This document shows, one piece after another, positions 22,769 to 31,600 of a stretch of 64,000 nt of DNA. The stretch comes from SZAS-103 sp038234715 (GTDB taxonomy: Bacteria; Pseudomonadota; Gammaproteobacteria; Xanthomonadales; Xanthomonadaceae). The stretch lies in the NCBI GenBank assembly GCA_038234715.1, contig JBBQTD010000009.1:1-64000 (forward strand). The letters are read 5' to 3'. Under the pieces are notes generated by a model. The model made no database searches. It was not told the origin of the DNA and saw nothing but the letters and a program-made list of their open reading frames with translations. The position numbers and the translations under genes were made by a program. Numbering within the stretch: position 1 is the first letter of the stretch; the number at the start of each line of letters is the position of its first letter.

Positions 22769-23473
22769 TCAGCGAGCGCAAGGCACGGCCGCAGGACGGG
22801 CGCGGTTCCATCTCAGCGATTCAATCCAGCCCAGTCTTGCGGGCTTTGGTTTGACCACGTTCAACGCCGCAAGCCGATCATGCGCGGTTGGAATGCAGGA
22901 CGGGGAAATCACGGTGCGTGGCTCGGCCCTGGGCGCGGATCCTTCCGATCGGCGTGAAATCAATGCGCAGATCGGCTCCCAGTCGCTTGCGTCGTCGCGC
23001 AAGGACCACGCAAAGTCGACGCTCGCGCCAGCATCGGTCAATGCCAGCATTGCCTGCGCGCATGGGAGTCGTTTCGACTGCAGGTCTGGCGACCCCTCTG
23101 CATCGCCCGATGCACGACGATCAACGCGCTCGAGCAAGCGGGTGAAGCAGTCCGCCCGTGCAGGTTCGTAAGCAAGCACGCGGGTTGCCTTAAAAGGCCG
23201 CTTTCCGAAACAACTTTCCCATCGATGGACGAGGAAGAAGCCGTCGGCCACCCACTCGTGGATTTCCTCGTCGGTCCCCGCCGCTTCACCATCGGCAGCT
23301 TGGTCAACCGCCGCGCCACCAGTGGCACAGACCGCGCCAGGGGACAGCGGGAATGGGCCCGGTGGGTTGCCGGAGCAACTGGGGTGTGCCCATGGCCCGC
23401 TTGCAAGCATGCCGGCGTGGCACGACCCTGGCTTGCGCTCAGCGTTGCCTTCCCAAAATCCGGTGTACTCCAT
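22769..23473 (-). CDS. Possible DUF1579-like protein, perhaps decayed
   Basis: 234-codon frame beginning MEYTGFWEGN after a good ribosome site (GAGGGA, 7 bases). The stretch from about residue 65 to 160 (EWVADGFFLVHRWESCFGKRPFKATRVLAYEP ... DFAWSLRDDASDWEPICALISRR) resembles, from memory, DUF1579/SRPBCC-like proteins that read W-x-G..., DGFFLVHRW, and end in W-P-L-C-x-L. The region between residues 10 and 60 is low-complexity and the 60 residues after the domain look like non-coding read-through. It may be a degraded copy or carry a lost stop codon. Opposite-strand frames here look worse. Confidence 0.4.
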   Translation of the reverse strand: MEYTGFWEGNAERKPGSCHAGMLASGPWAHPSCSGNPPGPFPLSPGAVCATGGAAVDQAADGEAAGTDEEIHEWVADGFFLVHRWESCFGKRPFKATRVLAYEPARADCFTRLLERVDRRASGDAEGSPDLQSKRLPCAQAMLALTDAGASVDFAWSLRDDASDWEPICALISRRSEGSAPRAEPRTVISPSCIPTAHDRLAALNVVKPKPARLGWIESLRWNRARPAAVPCAR

Positions 23474-23729
23474 GTACGTCCCTCGGCGATGGGCGACGTC
23501 CTGTCGCAGCTGCATCATAGCGGTGCGTCCGTTGCTGCCCGCTAAACTCCACAGCGCGCCAATGCCAAGGTTTACGAATGCTTCAGCTGGAAGCGCTGCC
23601 CCTGTCGGGCCTCTTGCGCGCTCCCCTCGCGGCCCTTCTGATCCTGCCTTGCGTGTGCAATCGTGTGCCCAGTCCGTCCGCGTGCATGCAACACGTTGAA
23701 CTGACCAGGCAAGCCACCGGGGGGATCGC

Positions 23730-25343
23730 ATGGCACGCTCGCGTTTGTTCGGGTTGTTGCAGCGCGCTGCGCGCATCGCCGCTGCTTCCAACGCAGCGCC
23801 AGGGCCATTGAACGAGTTCATCGAACGCGTGCAGGCCCGGCGCATCGACGCATCGCGGCGACGCTTCCTGTGCGACGGCGGCGCCGCCCTGGCGGGCCTG
23901 TACCTCGCAGGCAAGGCCGCACCACGACGGATCGCCGCTCCTCGATCCAATCGGGAAGTGCTGATCGTCGGCGCCGGCATCGCCGGTCTCACCGCGGCCT
24001 GGCGGCTGCACCAGGCAGGCGTCGGCGTGCGCATCATCGAGGCGCAGGAACGGGTGGGCGGACGCATGTTCAGCCTGCGCGGCTATTTTCCGCACGCACA
24101 GGTGGTCGAACTCGGCGGCGAGCTGATCGACAGCGGACACACGCGGATTCGCGCGCTGGCCGCGGACATGGGGCTGGTGCTGGACGACCTGCACGAACCC
24201 GATCCCGCGATCCGCAGCGAGCTGTGGTGGTGCGACGGACGCGCAATTCCGGAAGCGGCGATCATCGAGGCGTTCAAACCGGTCGCTGCCGCGATCAAGC
24301 GCGACCTGGCGACGCTCGGCACGGGCGACATCACCTACGACAACCCGCGCAATGCGCAGGCACTCGATGCGCTCAGTGTGTCGCAATGGCTCGATCGCAA
24401 CGACGTGAAGGGCTGGCTGCGCAAGCTCATCGAGGTCGCCTACGTCACCGAGATGGGGCTGGAATGCGACCAGCAGTCGGCGCTGAACCTGCTCACGTTC
24501 ATCGGTACCGGGGACGGCGAGTTCAGGATCTTCGGCGAGAGCGACGAGCGCTACCACGTGCGCGGCGGCAACGATTCCATCCCGCGCGCACTGGCCGCAA
24601 GGCTTTCGGGAATGATCCAGACCGGCAGCGTGCTCGAAGCGATCACCCAGCGCGCGGGCGGCGACTACGTGCTGGCGGTGAGGCAAGGTGCAGCGTCGCG
24701 CGAACTGCGTGCGACGCATGTGCTGCTTGCGATCCCGTTCACCACGCTGCGCCAGGTGAAGATCGATGTGCCCTTGCCCGCAGTCAAGCTGCGCGCGATC
24801 CACGACCTGCGCTACGGCACCAATGCCAAGCTGATGATCGGCTGCAACCGGCGCGTGTGGCGCGAGCACTACCACGACAATGGCAGCGTGTATGCGGACC
24901 TGCCGTTCCAGACGACCTGGGAGACCACGCGCAGGCAGGCCGGCACCAGCGGCGTGCTGGTCAACTTCGTCGGCGGCAACCACGGGGTTGCGATCGGACA
25001 GGGCAGCGCGAAGGCGCAGGCGGACACGGCCGTGCACGAGCTCGACGCGGTCTTTCCCGGCATCGCCGCAACCCGCCATGGCGCCCGCGAGGTGCGCATG
25101 CACTGGCCATCGTTTGCGTGGACCCAGGGCAGCTACGCGTGCTTCGGTCCGGGCGACTGGACGAGGTTGCGCGGCGCGATGGGCGAGACGGTCGAACGGC
25201 TGTTCTTCGCAGGCGAACACTGCGCATTCGACACCCAGGGCTTCATGGAAGGCGGCTGCGAATCCGGCGAAACCGCCGCGGCCGCCATCCTCAAGGCAAT
25301 GGGCGTGATCGGTCGCGCGGGCGATGGCCGCATGCGAGTCTAG
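23730..25343 (+). CDS. Tat-exported flavin monoamine oxidase-family protein
   Basis: 537 residues. Twin-arginine motif ASRRRFLCDGGAALAGLYLAG near residues 41-60 suggests Tat export with bound FAD. The FAD fold starts near residue 77 (EVLIVGAGIAGLTAAWRLHQAG); ERVGGRM and VVELGGELIDSG are standard amine-oxidase motifs, and the C-terminal FAD motif is FFAGEHCAFDTQGFMEGGCESGE. Substrate unknown. A PLP-dependent dehydratase follows after 25 bases, suggesting an amino-acid/amine catabolic operon. Confidence 0.9.
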   Translation: MARSRLFGLLQRAARIAAASNAAPGPLNEFIERVQARRIDASRRRFLCDGGAALAGLYLAGKAAPRRIAAPRSNREVLIVGAGIAGLTAAWRLHQAGVGVRIIEAQERVGGRMFSLRGYFPHAQVVELGGELIDSGHTRIRALAADMGLVLDDLHEPDPAIRSELWWCDGRAIPEAAIIEAFKPVAAAIKRDLATLGTGDITYDNPRNAQALDALSVSQWLDRNDVKGWLRKLIEVAYVTEMGLECDQQSALNLLTFIGTGDGEFRIFGESDERYHVRGGNDSIPRALAARLSGMIQTGSVLEAITQRAGGDYVLAVRQGAASRELRATHVLLAIPFTTLRQVKIDVPLPAVKLRAIHDLRYGTNAKLMIGCNRRVWREHYHDNGSVYADLPFQTTWETTRRQAGTSGVLVNFVGGNHGVAIGQGSAKAQADTAVHELDAVFPGIAATRHGAREVRMHWPSFAWTQGSYACFGPGDWTRLRGAMGETVERLFFAGEHCAFDTQGFMEGGCESGETAAAAILKAMGVIGRAGDGRMRV

Positions 25344-25368
25344 TTGTCCCCTTCGCGAAGGAACCGGC

Positions 25369-26343
25369 ATGTCCACGACGCTTGAAAGCATCCGCCCGAT
25401 CGCGCTCGCGGAAATCCGCGAAGCGCGCGAACGCATCGTCGGCACCGCCGTGCGCACGCCACTGGTGCGCCTGGAGATGGGACCGGGCTTTCCGGACATC
25501 CGCCTGAAACTCGAAAACCTGCAACCGATCAACGCGTACAAGCTGCGCGGCGCAGCCAATGCGGTGGCGCTGCTGTCGGAATCCGAACGCCAGCGCGGCG
25601 TGTGGACGATCAGCGCGGGCAACGCCGGACAAGGCGTCGCGTATGCCGCGCGCAAGGCCGGCGTGCCGTGCACGGTGGTGGTGATGGAAACCGCGCCGCG
25701 ATCGAAACTCGAACGCATGCAGGCGCTGGGGGCCAAGCTGATCCCGGTGTCCTACGACGTCGCGTGGAAGGCGCTTGCGGAACGCGCATACGCCGGCGTC
25801 GAAGGCACGTTCGTGCATCCGTTCGACGACCACAACTTCATCGCCGGCAACGCGACGATGGGCCTGGAGATCCTCGAGGACGCCCCCGACACCGTCGCGG
25901 TGATCGCCGCGATCGGCGGCGGCGGCCTGATCACCGCCGTCGGCAGCGCGATGAAACTTCTCAACCCCGCGATCAGGGTGTGGAGTGCGGAACCCGAAAC
26001 CGCAGCGCCCGCGGCGTTGTCGTTCGCCATGGGCTCGCCGCAGGAATTCACCGGTTGGCAGCAATCGTTCGTCGACGGCGCCGGCGGCAAGAGCGTCTTC
26101 CCGCGCATGTGGGAGCGCATGCGGCAGGTGGTGGACGCCAACATCGTCGTGAGCCTGGAGGACACCAAGAACGCGATGCGCCTGATGGCCGAAAAAGCGC
26201 GCGTCATTTCCGAAGGAGCGGGCGCATTGTCGGTTGCCGCGGCACTGACGGGGAAAGCCGGGCAAGGCCCGATAGTTGCAATCGTGTCGGGCGGCAACAT
26301 CGACCTGAAGAAATTTGCGGAACTCATTGGCGCGTCGGCGTGA
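25369..26343 (+). CDS. PLP-dependent threonine/serine dehydratase-family enzyme
   Basis: 324 residues, fold type II PLP enzyme. The PLP lysine lies in PINAYKLRGAANA (about residue 62), the glycine loop binding the phosphate is AAIGGGGLI (about 184-192), and SAGNAGQGVAYAA matches the substrate loop. It lacks the ACT-like regulatory domain of biosynthetic IlvA, so it resembles catabolic threonine dehydratase or serine racemase types. GAAGGAA precedes the ATG. Same operon as the amine oxidase. Confidence 0.88.
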   Translation: MSTTLESIRPIALAEIREARERIVGTAVRTPLVRLEMGPGFPDIRLKLENLQPINAYKLRGAANAVALLSESERQRGVWTISAGNAGQGVAYAARKAGVPCTVVVMETAPRSKLERMQALGAKLIPVSYDVAWKALAERAYAGVEGTFVHPFDDHNFIAGNATMGLEILEDAPDTVAVIAAIGGGGLITAVGSAMKLLNPAIRVWSAEPETAAPAALSFAMGSPQEFTGWQQSFVDGAGGKSVFPRMWERMRQVVDANIVVSLEDTKNAMRLMAEKARVISEGAGALSVAAALTGKAGQGPIVAIVSGGNIDLKKFAELIGASA

Positions 26344-26428
26344 TGCAGACCTGCAGCCCTGCTCGAAACGCAAGCGAGAAAACGCGCATGCAGATGTCCA
26401 CGCACACGCGCAAGACGCACACGGAAAC

Positions 26429-26566
26429 CTCCTCCCTTGCGCATCGCGCAGGGGAGGAATGAGGAGGGGTGCTTCTGCTCGCTCCAGCACCGCCAACGCC
26501 AACCCAATCATAAGGCCAAGGCACCCCTCCTCGATTCTCCCCTGCGCGACGCGCAAGGGCGGAGGC
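26429..26566. repeat. Inverted repeat (~45-bp arms) in the 26344-26710 spacer
   Basis: The arms at about 26429-26472 and 26521-26566 are near-exact reverse complements of about 44 bases (CTTGCGC...TCGCGCAGGGGAG...GAGGAGGGGTGC), separated by about 48 bases. They can form a long hairpin. A smaller GC-rich palindromic stretch lies at about 26685-26735. No gene was found between 26344 and 26608. This looks like a dispersed spacer repeat; whether it is multi-copy needs a genome comparison. Confidence 0.75.
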
Positions 26567-26608
26567 CGCGCTTTTCATGGTGCGCGGGCACCCGAGGGGT
26601 ACCCAAAG

Positions 26609-27262
26609 TCAAGCCTTTCCGCATGAACAAACCGTCATGATTCGGGGTCGGTTTGTCTCATGTTTTGAGACGGTCATGGAGCAAGCTCCTCCCCCGCAGC
26701 GCACTTCGCGATGCGCGCAGAAAGGGGAAGGACGATGAGCCGGACCGCGGATCGACATGCAGGCAGGCGCGGGGGCGGCGTTGTGTGCGCGCCTGCGCTG
26801 CGCTGCGGCCGTGACGAGCCGGGGCGGCTGGTGTCCAACCACGCGCTCCTGGGTGGTCCCGGCGGCCGCGGCGGCGCCGCTGGCGGCGGCGATGCGACCC
26901 ATTCTGGCGGTCATGTTGTTCACCGCGGCAGCAATGTGTCCCATCCTTGCGGCGATGCTGTTCAACTCAGCAGCGATGTGATCCATCCGCGCGGCGATGT
27001 TGTTCAACACAGCGGCGATGTGATCCATTCGCGCGGCGATGTTGTTCAACACAGCGCCGATGTGATCCATCCGCGCGGCAATGCTGTTCAACCCAGCGGC
27101 AATGTGATCCATCCACGCGGTGATGCTGTTCAACACAGCGGCGATGTGATCCATCCCTGCGGTGATGATGTTCAACACAGCGGCAATGTGATCCATTCCG
27201 GCGGCGCTGTTGTTCAACGCGGCTCCGGTGTTTCCCATCCCGGCGGCACTGTTGTTCAACAT
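26609..27262 (-). CDS. Doubtful coiled-coil repeat protein
   Basis: Minus-strand frame whose 42-bp repeats encode 14-residue units like MDHIAAVLNNIAAR, with hydrophobic residues spaced as two heptads, and strong G/C at third positions. These features make it the most protein-like reading of the repeat block. Against it: no good ribosome site or clear start (frame is open up to 27706; the ATG at 27262 is arbitrary), and the last 85 codons look random. May be a decayed or non-coding repeat. Confidence 0.25.
   Translation of the reverse strand: MLNNSAAGMGNTGAALNNSAAGMDHIAAVLNIITAGMDHIAAVLNSITAWMDHIAAGLNSIAARMDHIGAVLNNIAARMDHIAAVLNNIAARMDHIAAELNSIAARMGHIAAAVNNMTARMGRIAAASGAAAAAGTTQERVVGHQPPRLVTAAAQRRRAHNAAPAPACMSIRGPAHRPSPFCAHREVRCGGGACSMTVSKHETNRPRIMTVCSCGKA
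26919..27254. repeat. Eight tandem 42-bp repeats
   Basis: Degenerate 42-bp units, plus-strand form TTCAACACAGCGGCGATGTG followed by ATCCATCCGCGCGGCGATGTTG, repeated about eight times without spacers. The unit length is a multiple of three, so frames stay open on both strands. From 27255 to 27724 I see no convincing gene. Confidence 0.9.
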
Positions 27263-27724
27263 CGCGCCGATGGCTTGTGCCCTTCCGGCACTGTGTGTCG
27301 GCACGGCGCGGATGATTCCAGCCGGTCCCGCCGCGAAGGCGACGGTTGCTGCCAGTGTTCCAGCGTCCACCGACGCGATGTACGGCGTGCGCAAGGATTG
27401 TCCAGACTCTGCAGCGCGCACGCCATTCCCGTATTGAGCCCTGCCCGCATGCGTTCGATGCGCGCGCGCAGCCACCCACCCGGTTCCGCATCGCACGCCG
27501 GATGCCCCGCTCCGGGATTGCGCTCGACCGTCTTCAAGTAGCGTCACCAGCGCGCCCGCGCAGGTCCCGCACCGCCTGCGCCCGGAACTGACTGCCAAGC
27601 GGCAGGCAGGATGAACCCTTGCGGTTCGTCGACGTTCCGTCGCCCCCGATTGCCGCACAACCATTCGACACACCCGTCGCGGGACGCCAAGCCGTACCCG
27701 CGACAAACAAGAGGATTTTCAATC

Positions 27725-28441
27725 ATGGATTCGAACAACAACAACACCTGCAACACCGCCGTCACCAACCTGCAGGCGCTGGCAACGCCCGCAGTGGTGA
27801 CCCCTCCACCCACCGTCCCGTCGGCAGGCAAGGCACGCGTGTCCGTGTACTTCATCACGCGCGCCACCGATGCCGACCTGCTGGTGGCAAGCTTGCGGAT
27901 CATCACGGCGATGACCGGCAATCCCGCCTATCCCTTGCCCGACCCGAAACTGGCCGACCTCACCGCTGCACGCAATGCGTACATCGCGGTGGTGAACGCG
28001 GCCAGGGATAGCCGCCTGGCGGTGGCCGTGCGCAGGCAGCAGCGTGGGACGTTCGGCACGCTGCTGCGCAACCTTGCGCATTACGTGCAGGTGGCCAGCA
28101 ACGGCGACCTGCCGACCCTGCTCGGCTCGGGCTTCACCGCGCATCGCATCCGGCAACCGGTCGGGATGTTGCCGGCACCGGCGAACCTGCGGCTCAGCCG
28201 TGGCCGGGCCAGCGGGCAACTCATCGCCCGTTGCAACCGGGCGCCGCAGGCCGGGGCGTATGCATGGCGTTACGCCAGTGCAGCGGCGCCGTCGACGTGG
28301 ATCAACGTGGAAGCAACGTTCGCGGCGAGCGTCTTGCTCGAAGGGCTGGTGCCTGGCACGCACTACAGCGTGCAGGCGCGCGCGCTGGCCAAGGACGGCC
28401 CGAGCGACTGGAGCGACGCGGCGTCGCTGATGGTGGTCTAG
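27725..28441 (+). CDS. Fibronectin type III-like domain protein, uncharacterised
   Basis: 238 residues without signal peptide. N-terminal part is Asn/Thr/Pro-rich, the middle is helical (about 55-130; LRNLAHYVQVASNGD) and the C-terminal 85 residues read like a fibronectin type III domain (LPAPANLRLSRG ... YAWRYASAAAPSTW ... VLLEGLVPGTHYSVQARAL ... PSDWSDAASLMVV). AGAGGA precedes the ATG. Function unknown. Followed by a strong terminator, so it is probably monocistronic. Confidence 0.75.
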   Translation: MDSNNNNTCNTAVTNLQALATPAVVTPPPTVPSAGKARVSVYFITRATDADLLVASLRIITAMTGNPAYPLPDPKLADLTAARNAYIAVVNAARDSRLAVAVRRQQRGTFGTLLRNLAHYVQVASNGDLPTLLGSGFTAHRIRQPVGMLPAPANLRLSRGRASGQLIARCNRAPQAGAYAWRYASAAAPSTWINVEATFAASVLLEGLVPGTHYSVQARALAKDGPSDWSDAASLMVV

Positions 28442-28469
28442 CTGATGCAGTGAAGAAGTGAGAAAGGGG

Positions 28470-28504
28470 CCGGGGCGATGGCGCGAGTCGTCGCCCCGGT
28501 TTTT
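28470..28504 (+). terminator. Rho-independent terminator
   Basis: Stem CCGGGGCGA (28470-28478) / TCGCCCCGG (28491-28499) followed by five T. It lies 29 bases after the fibronectin-like gene and before the next ribosome site, so it ends the upstream transcript. Confidence 0.85.
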
Positions 28505-28558
28505 GCCGGTGCGATCGATGCAACGGCATCAACAATTCGGTTCACGAAGGAGAGACCC

Positions 28559-29014
28559 ATGAATTCCAAAATCGGCGGCAGCATCGCGGTCGCACTGCTC
28601 GCCATCTATGTGTACCTCATCGCCGTCGGCTGCATGACGGTGCACTGCGCGCTCATCCCAGGATGCACGCAGCACGCCGTCGGAGACTTCAATGACGGCA
28701 TGGCGCAATACCTTGCCGAACTCGGCGGACTGGTCTCGACGCTGGTGATCGCGGAACTTGCGATCACGAACCCTGGCGAGGTTCCCGCTGCGCGCGTACT
28801 GAAGCCACATCCAACCGACAAGGCGAAGAAGCGCCTGCGCATCGTTGCGATCGCCTATCTGGTGGTTTGGTTTTTTGCCGGGGCGACCGCGTTTGGGTTT
28901 GGGTTGTGGCACCCGAAGGTGTTGCCGCCGCTGACCAGCGTTGGTCAGGCCTGGTTCGGGATCGCCGTGGCGGCGGCGTATGCCTATCTGGGGATGCGGC
29001 CGAGGGAGGCGTGA
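28559..29014 (+). CDS. Small multi-pass membrane protein of unknown function
   Basis: 151 residues with about four transmembrane segments (near residues 8-28, 55-75, 103-123 and 132-148). Cysteines occur in GCMTVHCALIPGC between the first two segments. Ribosome site GGAGAG lies 6 bases before the ATG. Family not recognised. Confidence 0.7.
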   Translation: MNSKIGGSIAVALLAIYVYLIAVGCMTVHCALIPGCTQHAVGDFNDGMAQYLAELGGLVSTLVIAELAITNPGEVPAARVLKPHPTDKAKKRLRIVAIAYLVVWFFAGATAFGFGLWHPKVLPPLTSVGQAWFGIAVAAAYAYLGMRPREA

Positions 29015-29070
29015 TGGTGATCTTTCGCACCGTAAACGACGGTTGCCTCCAACTTCGCGAACCGCTCAGG

Positions 29071-30714
29071 CTAAGGCGCTCTCCTGATCGTCAGCGTTGA
29101 ATATTTGGTGACGCCGCCGTGCAGCCCGGAGATCTTCACCACTGTCGTGACCGGGACCGACTTCGCGGTCACGGTGAACGATGCCGACTGCGCTCCAGCG
29201 GGCACCACGACGTTCGGCGGACAGGTTGCGACCGACGTGTCCGAACTCGTGAGGGTGATGTTGATGCCGCCTGTGGGTGCGTTGCCGCCAAGCATGACGG
29301 TGGCCGTTGCGGTGGCGAGGCTGTTGATCACGAGCGGGTTGATAGTGAGGGACTTGAGCGTTCCCGCTGCATTGTCGGTCACGGTGGCGCGCTGGGTGAC
29401 GCCTGCATAGGTGCCCGAAACGGTGGACGTCCTGGTGGTGGTGAGCGGCGTGCTGGTGATCGGGAACGTGGCCGACGTCGCCCCGGATGGAATGGTGACG
29501 CTTGGCGGCACCGTCAGCGGCGTTGTCGCCGTCAGCGTAACCACCGCGCCGGATGCGGGGGCGGCGAGCGACAACGTCGCGGTTCCGGTGGTGCTGTTGC
29601 CGCTGACGATGGTGCTCGGCGACACCGAGATGGAGGTGAGGGTTGCGGTCGAGGTGGGCTTCCAGCCGAGTTGGATCACATCGAAGTCGCTTGCGCTCAA
29701 CCCACCGAACGCAGGATTGAGGATGTTGTTGTCCCAGTTGGTGTCGTAGGTGCCGCTGACGTACATGTCCGAGCCGTTGTCGGCGACGATGAGGCCATAG
29801 GTTTTCATCGCGCGGAAGATCTTCTGCATTTCCGGGGTGAAGCCAGAGATGTTCTTGCTCGCCTTCAGGCGCAGGCGCGCGCCCATCGGCAACGCACCGA
29901 CGGTGCTGCCGGCGTTGTGCGAGGCCGGATACACGAACCCGCGGGTCGCACGCACCGTCACCCGGAATGCGTGGTGGATGTCGGTGACGCTGGTGCCGTA
30001 CGCGTTGAAGACCTCGTCGTAGCGCACCAGCCCGGGGAAGATCGCAAGGCCTGCCGCATCCGCCGACGTCCAGCCATTGGTGCGCCGATGGTTCTTGGTC
30101 ATGTCGAAGAACGCACCGGAACCCGCCTGCCACTGGGTGCCGTCGTAGAACACGTTGTAGAGCTCGTAAAGGAACTTGTTGTCGCGGTCGACGATCAGCA
30201 GGTGGCGATCCTGGCTGTTGCGATCGTCGACGTTGCCAGGATCGCCGCCTTCAACCCAGTGCGCCTGGGTGATCGCCTCTGGCGGGACCGGATAGAACGG
30301 AAAGCTGGTATCGGTGTTGTGGTCGACGCCATCGCTCTGGCTGGAATAGTGAAACTGCACCGCAACCTTGGTCGGGGCAGTGGTACCGGTGCCGTCGATC
30401 ACCACGTACGGAAAACCGTAGATGTCCACGCTGCCGGTGGAGACGTCGCCGCCGAAATCCGGGTGCAGGTGGCGGGTGCCGCCGTTGTTGATATAGGCGA
30501 TGTAGTTCGCCGAGTTCGCATCGACAGGGGCGGTGCTGATGTCGGTGTTCCACCAGTTGTCCGCCGGGAAATACGGCACCGGTTGCGGCAGCGCGCCGCC
30601 CTGTACGGATCCGGGCCCGGCCTCGGCGCTGGCGGCCAGTACCAGCAACAGCGATGCGCAAAACGCACGCAGGCCACTCGCGGCGGCGCGATCAGGAAAG
30701 TTGGTACGGGTCAT
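29071..30714 (-). CDS. Secreted protein with bacterial Ig-like C-terminal repeats
   Basis: 547 residues with signal peptide (LRAFCASLLLVLAASAEAG, cleavage near residue 32). The N-terminal domain (about 35-350) is rich in aromatic and Asp/Asn residues (PYFPADNWWNTDIS, NNGGTRHLHPDFGGDVSTG, HLLIVDRDNKFLYELYN); I have seen it in uncharacterised secreted proteins but cannot assign activity. The last 190 residues are two or more Thr/Ser/Val-rich Ig-like modules (LTSISVSPSTIVSGNSTTG; LKSLTINPLVINSLATATA). Probably extracellular or surface-associated. Confidence 0.8.
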   Translation of the reverse strand: MTRTNFPDRAAASGLRAFCASLLLVLAASAEAGPGSVQGGALPQPVPYFPADNWWNTDISTAPVDANSANYIAYINNGGTRHLHPDFGGDVSTGSVDIYGFPYVVIDGTGTTAPTKVAVQFHYSSQSDGVDHNTDTSFPFYPVPPEAITQAHWVEGGDPGNVDDRNSQDRHLLIVDRDNKFLYELYNVFYDGTQWQAGSGAFFDMTKNHRRTNGWTSADAAGLAIFPGLVRYDEVFNAYGTSVTDIHHAFRVTVRATRGFVYPASHNAGSTVGALPMGARLRLKASKNISGFTPEMQKIFRAMKTYGLIVADNGSDMYVSGTYDTNWDNNILNPAFGGLSASDFDVIQLGWKPTSTATLTSISVSPSTIVSGNSTTGTATLSLAAPASGAVVTLTATTPLTVPPSVTIPSGATSATFPITSTPLTTTRTSTVSGTYAGVTQRATVTDNAAGTLKSLTINPLVINSLATATATVMLGGNAPTGGINITLTSSDTSVATCPPNVVVPAGAQSASFTVTAKSVPVTTVVKISGLHGGVTKYSTLTIRRAP

Positions 30715-31051
30715 GGCGTGCTCCGACGCGTCGCATGGCGACTGATGTTGGTTGACCGCGGGCTGTCAGCCCTGAGTTGGCCAGAGCTGGGTTGGCCGGC
30801 TACTGGCCGCAACGCGTCGCCGGCTCGCCGGCGACGCGCCCGATCTCCCCAAGGCGCATTTGTGGAACCTAGCACCCGACGCACCCGCGAAGTGCGAACT
30901 GCGTCATGGAATTCCCTGGTCTGGTATCGGATCAAACGCATCGACCGGTGCAATCCGGCCACCCGCCACCGAATCAGATCTGCGCAATCCCTCGGTATTG
31001 CGGAATCCACAGCCGCGCGCCTGTTATTCTTCAGCCTCCATACGCACCCGG
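30715..31051. other. Intergenic region, no gene seen
   Basis: 337 bases between two divergent secreted/lipoprotein genes. It should hold both promoters, but I see no convincing -35/-10 or operator. Contains short GGCCAG/CTGGCC-type repeats near 30765-30805 only. Confidence 0.5.
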
Positions 31052-31522
31052 ATGCCGAACATGCGACTCATCCGCTTTTGCCTTGTCAGCGTGGCGCTGG
31101 CGCTTTCCCTCTCCGGCTGCATCAGCGCGACCCCCAGGAATATTTTTCCGCCGCGGGCGAGCATCCAGCAACTCACCGTGCAGCCCGACGGCAGCTGGAA
31201 AGTGCAGTTGCGCCTGCAGAACTACAGCAGCGTCTCGACGACGTTCGGCAAGGTCGACGCGAAAATCCAGATCGCAGGCAATGCCGCCGGCAGCGTGAGC
31301 GCGTCGCCCGCAATCCGCATCGGGCCCGAGTCGGCCGATACCGTCGAAACCACGCTTACGCCTTCGGCGGCCGCGGCGCAGGCCGTGGGTACCCTGCATA
31401 CGGGCAACCTGCGCTACACGATGGCGGGGAAAATCACCACCACCGATCCCGCTGGCGACTATGCATACACCTTCGAAAGCGTGCTCAGCCCAGTGCCCGG
31501 GCTGACCGGGGTGCTGCGTTGA
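31052..31522 (+). CDS. Small lipoprotein, LEA14-like
   Basis: 156 residues. Signal peptide with lipobox LSGC (MRLIRFCLVSVALALSLSGC). The mature domain (RASIQQLTVQPDGSWKVQLRLQNYSSVSTTFGKVDAKIQIAG) looks like the LEA14/WHy-type Ig-like fold found in many bacterial lipoproteins; function unknown. ATG 31052 or 31061 could be used. Confidence 0.7.
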   Translation: MPNMRLIRFCLVSVALALSLSGCISATPRNIFPPRASIQQLTVQPDGSWKVQLRLQNYSSVSTTFGKVDAKIQIAGNAAGSVSASPAIRIGPESADTVETTLTPSAAAAQAVGTLHTGNLRYTMAGKITTTDPAGDYAYTFESVLSPVPGLTGVLR

Positions 31523-31600
31523 GTTTTTCATGGGCGCGTTGCCACAGCGCGCTGCGCTGACGCCCTCACCATCTGCAATCGATCCGATCCGGAGTCGTGC

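Noticed and set aside
26711..27541. Plus-strand open frame through the 42-bp repeats
   Set aside because: Encodes His/Gly/Asp/Val repeats with poor third-position G/C and no domain; the minus strand is more protein-like, though also doubtful.
29119..31560. Plus-strand open frame of more than 800 codons opposite the secreted Ig-like protein
   Set aside because: Shadow frame; no signal or domain, while the minus strand has a signal peptide and Ig-like repeats.
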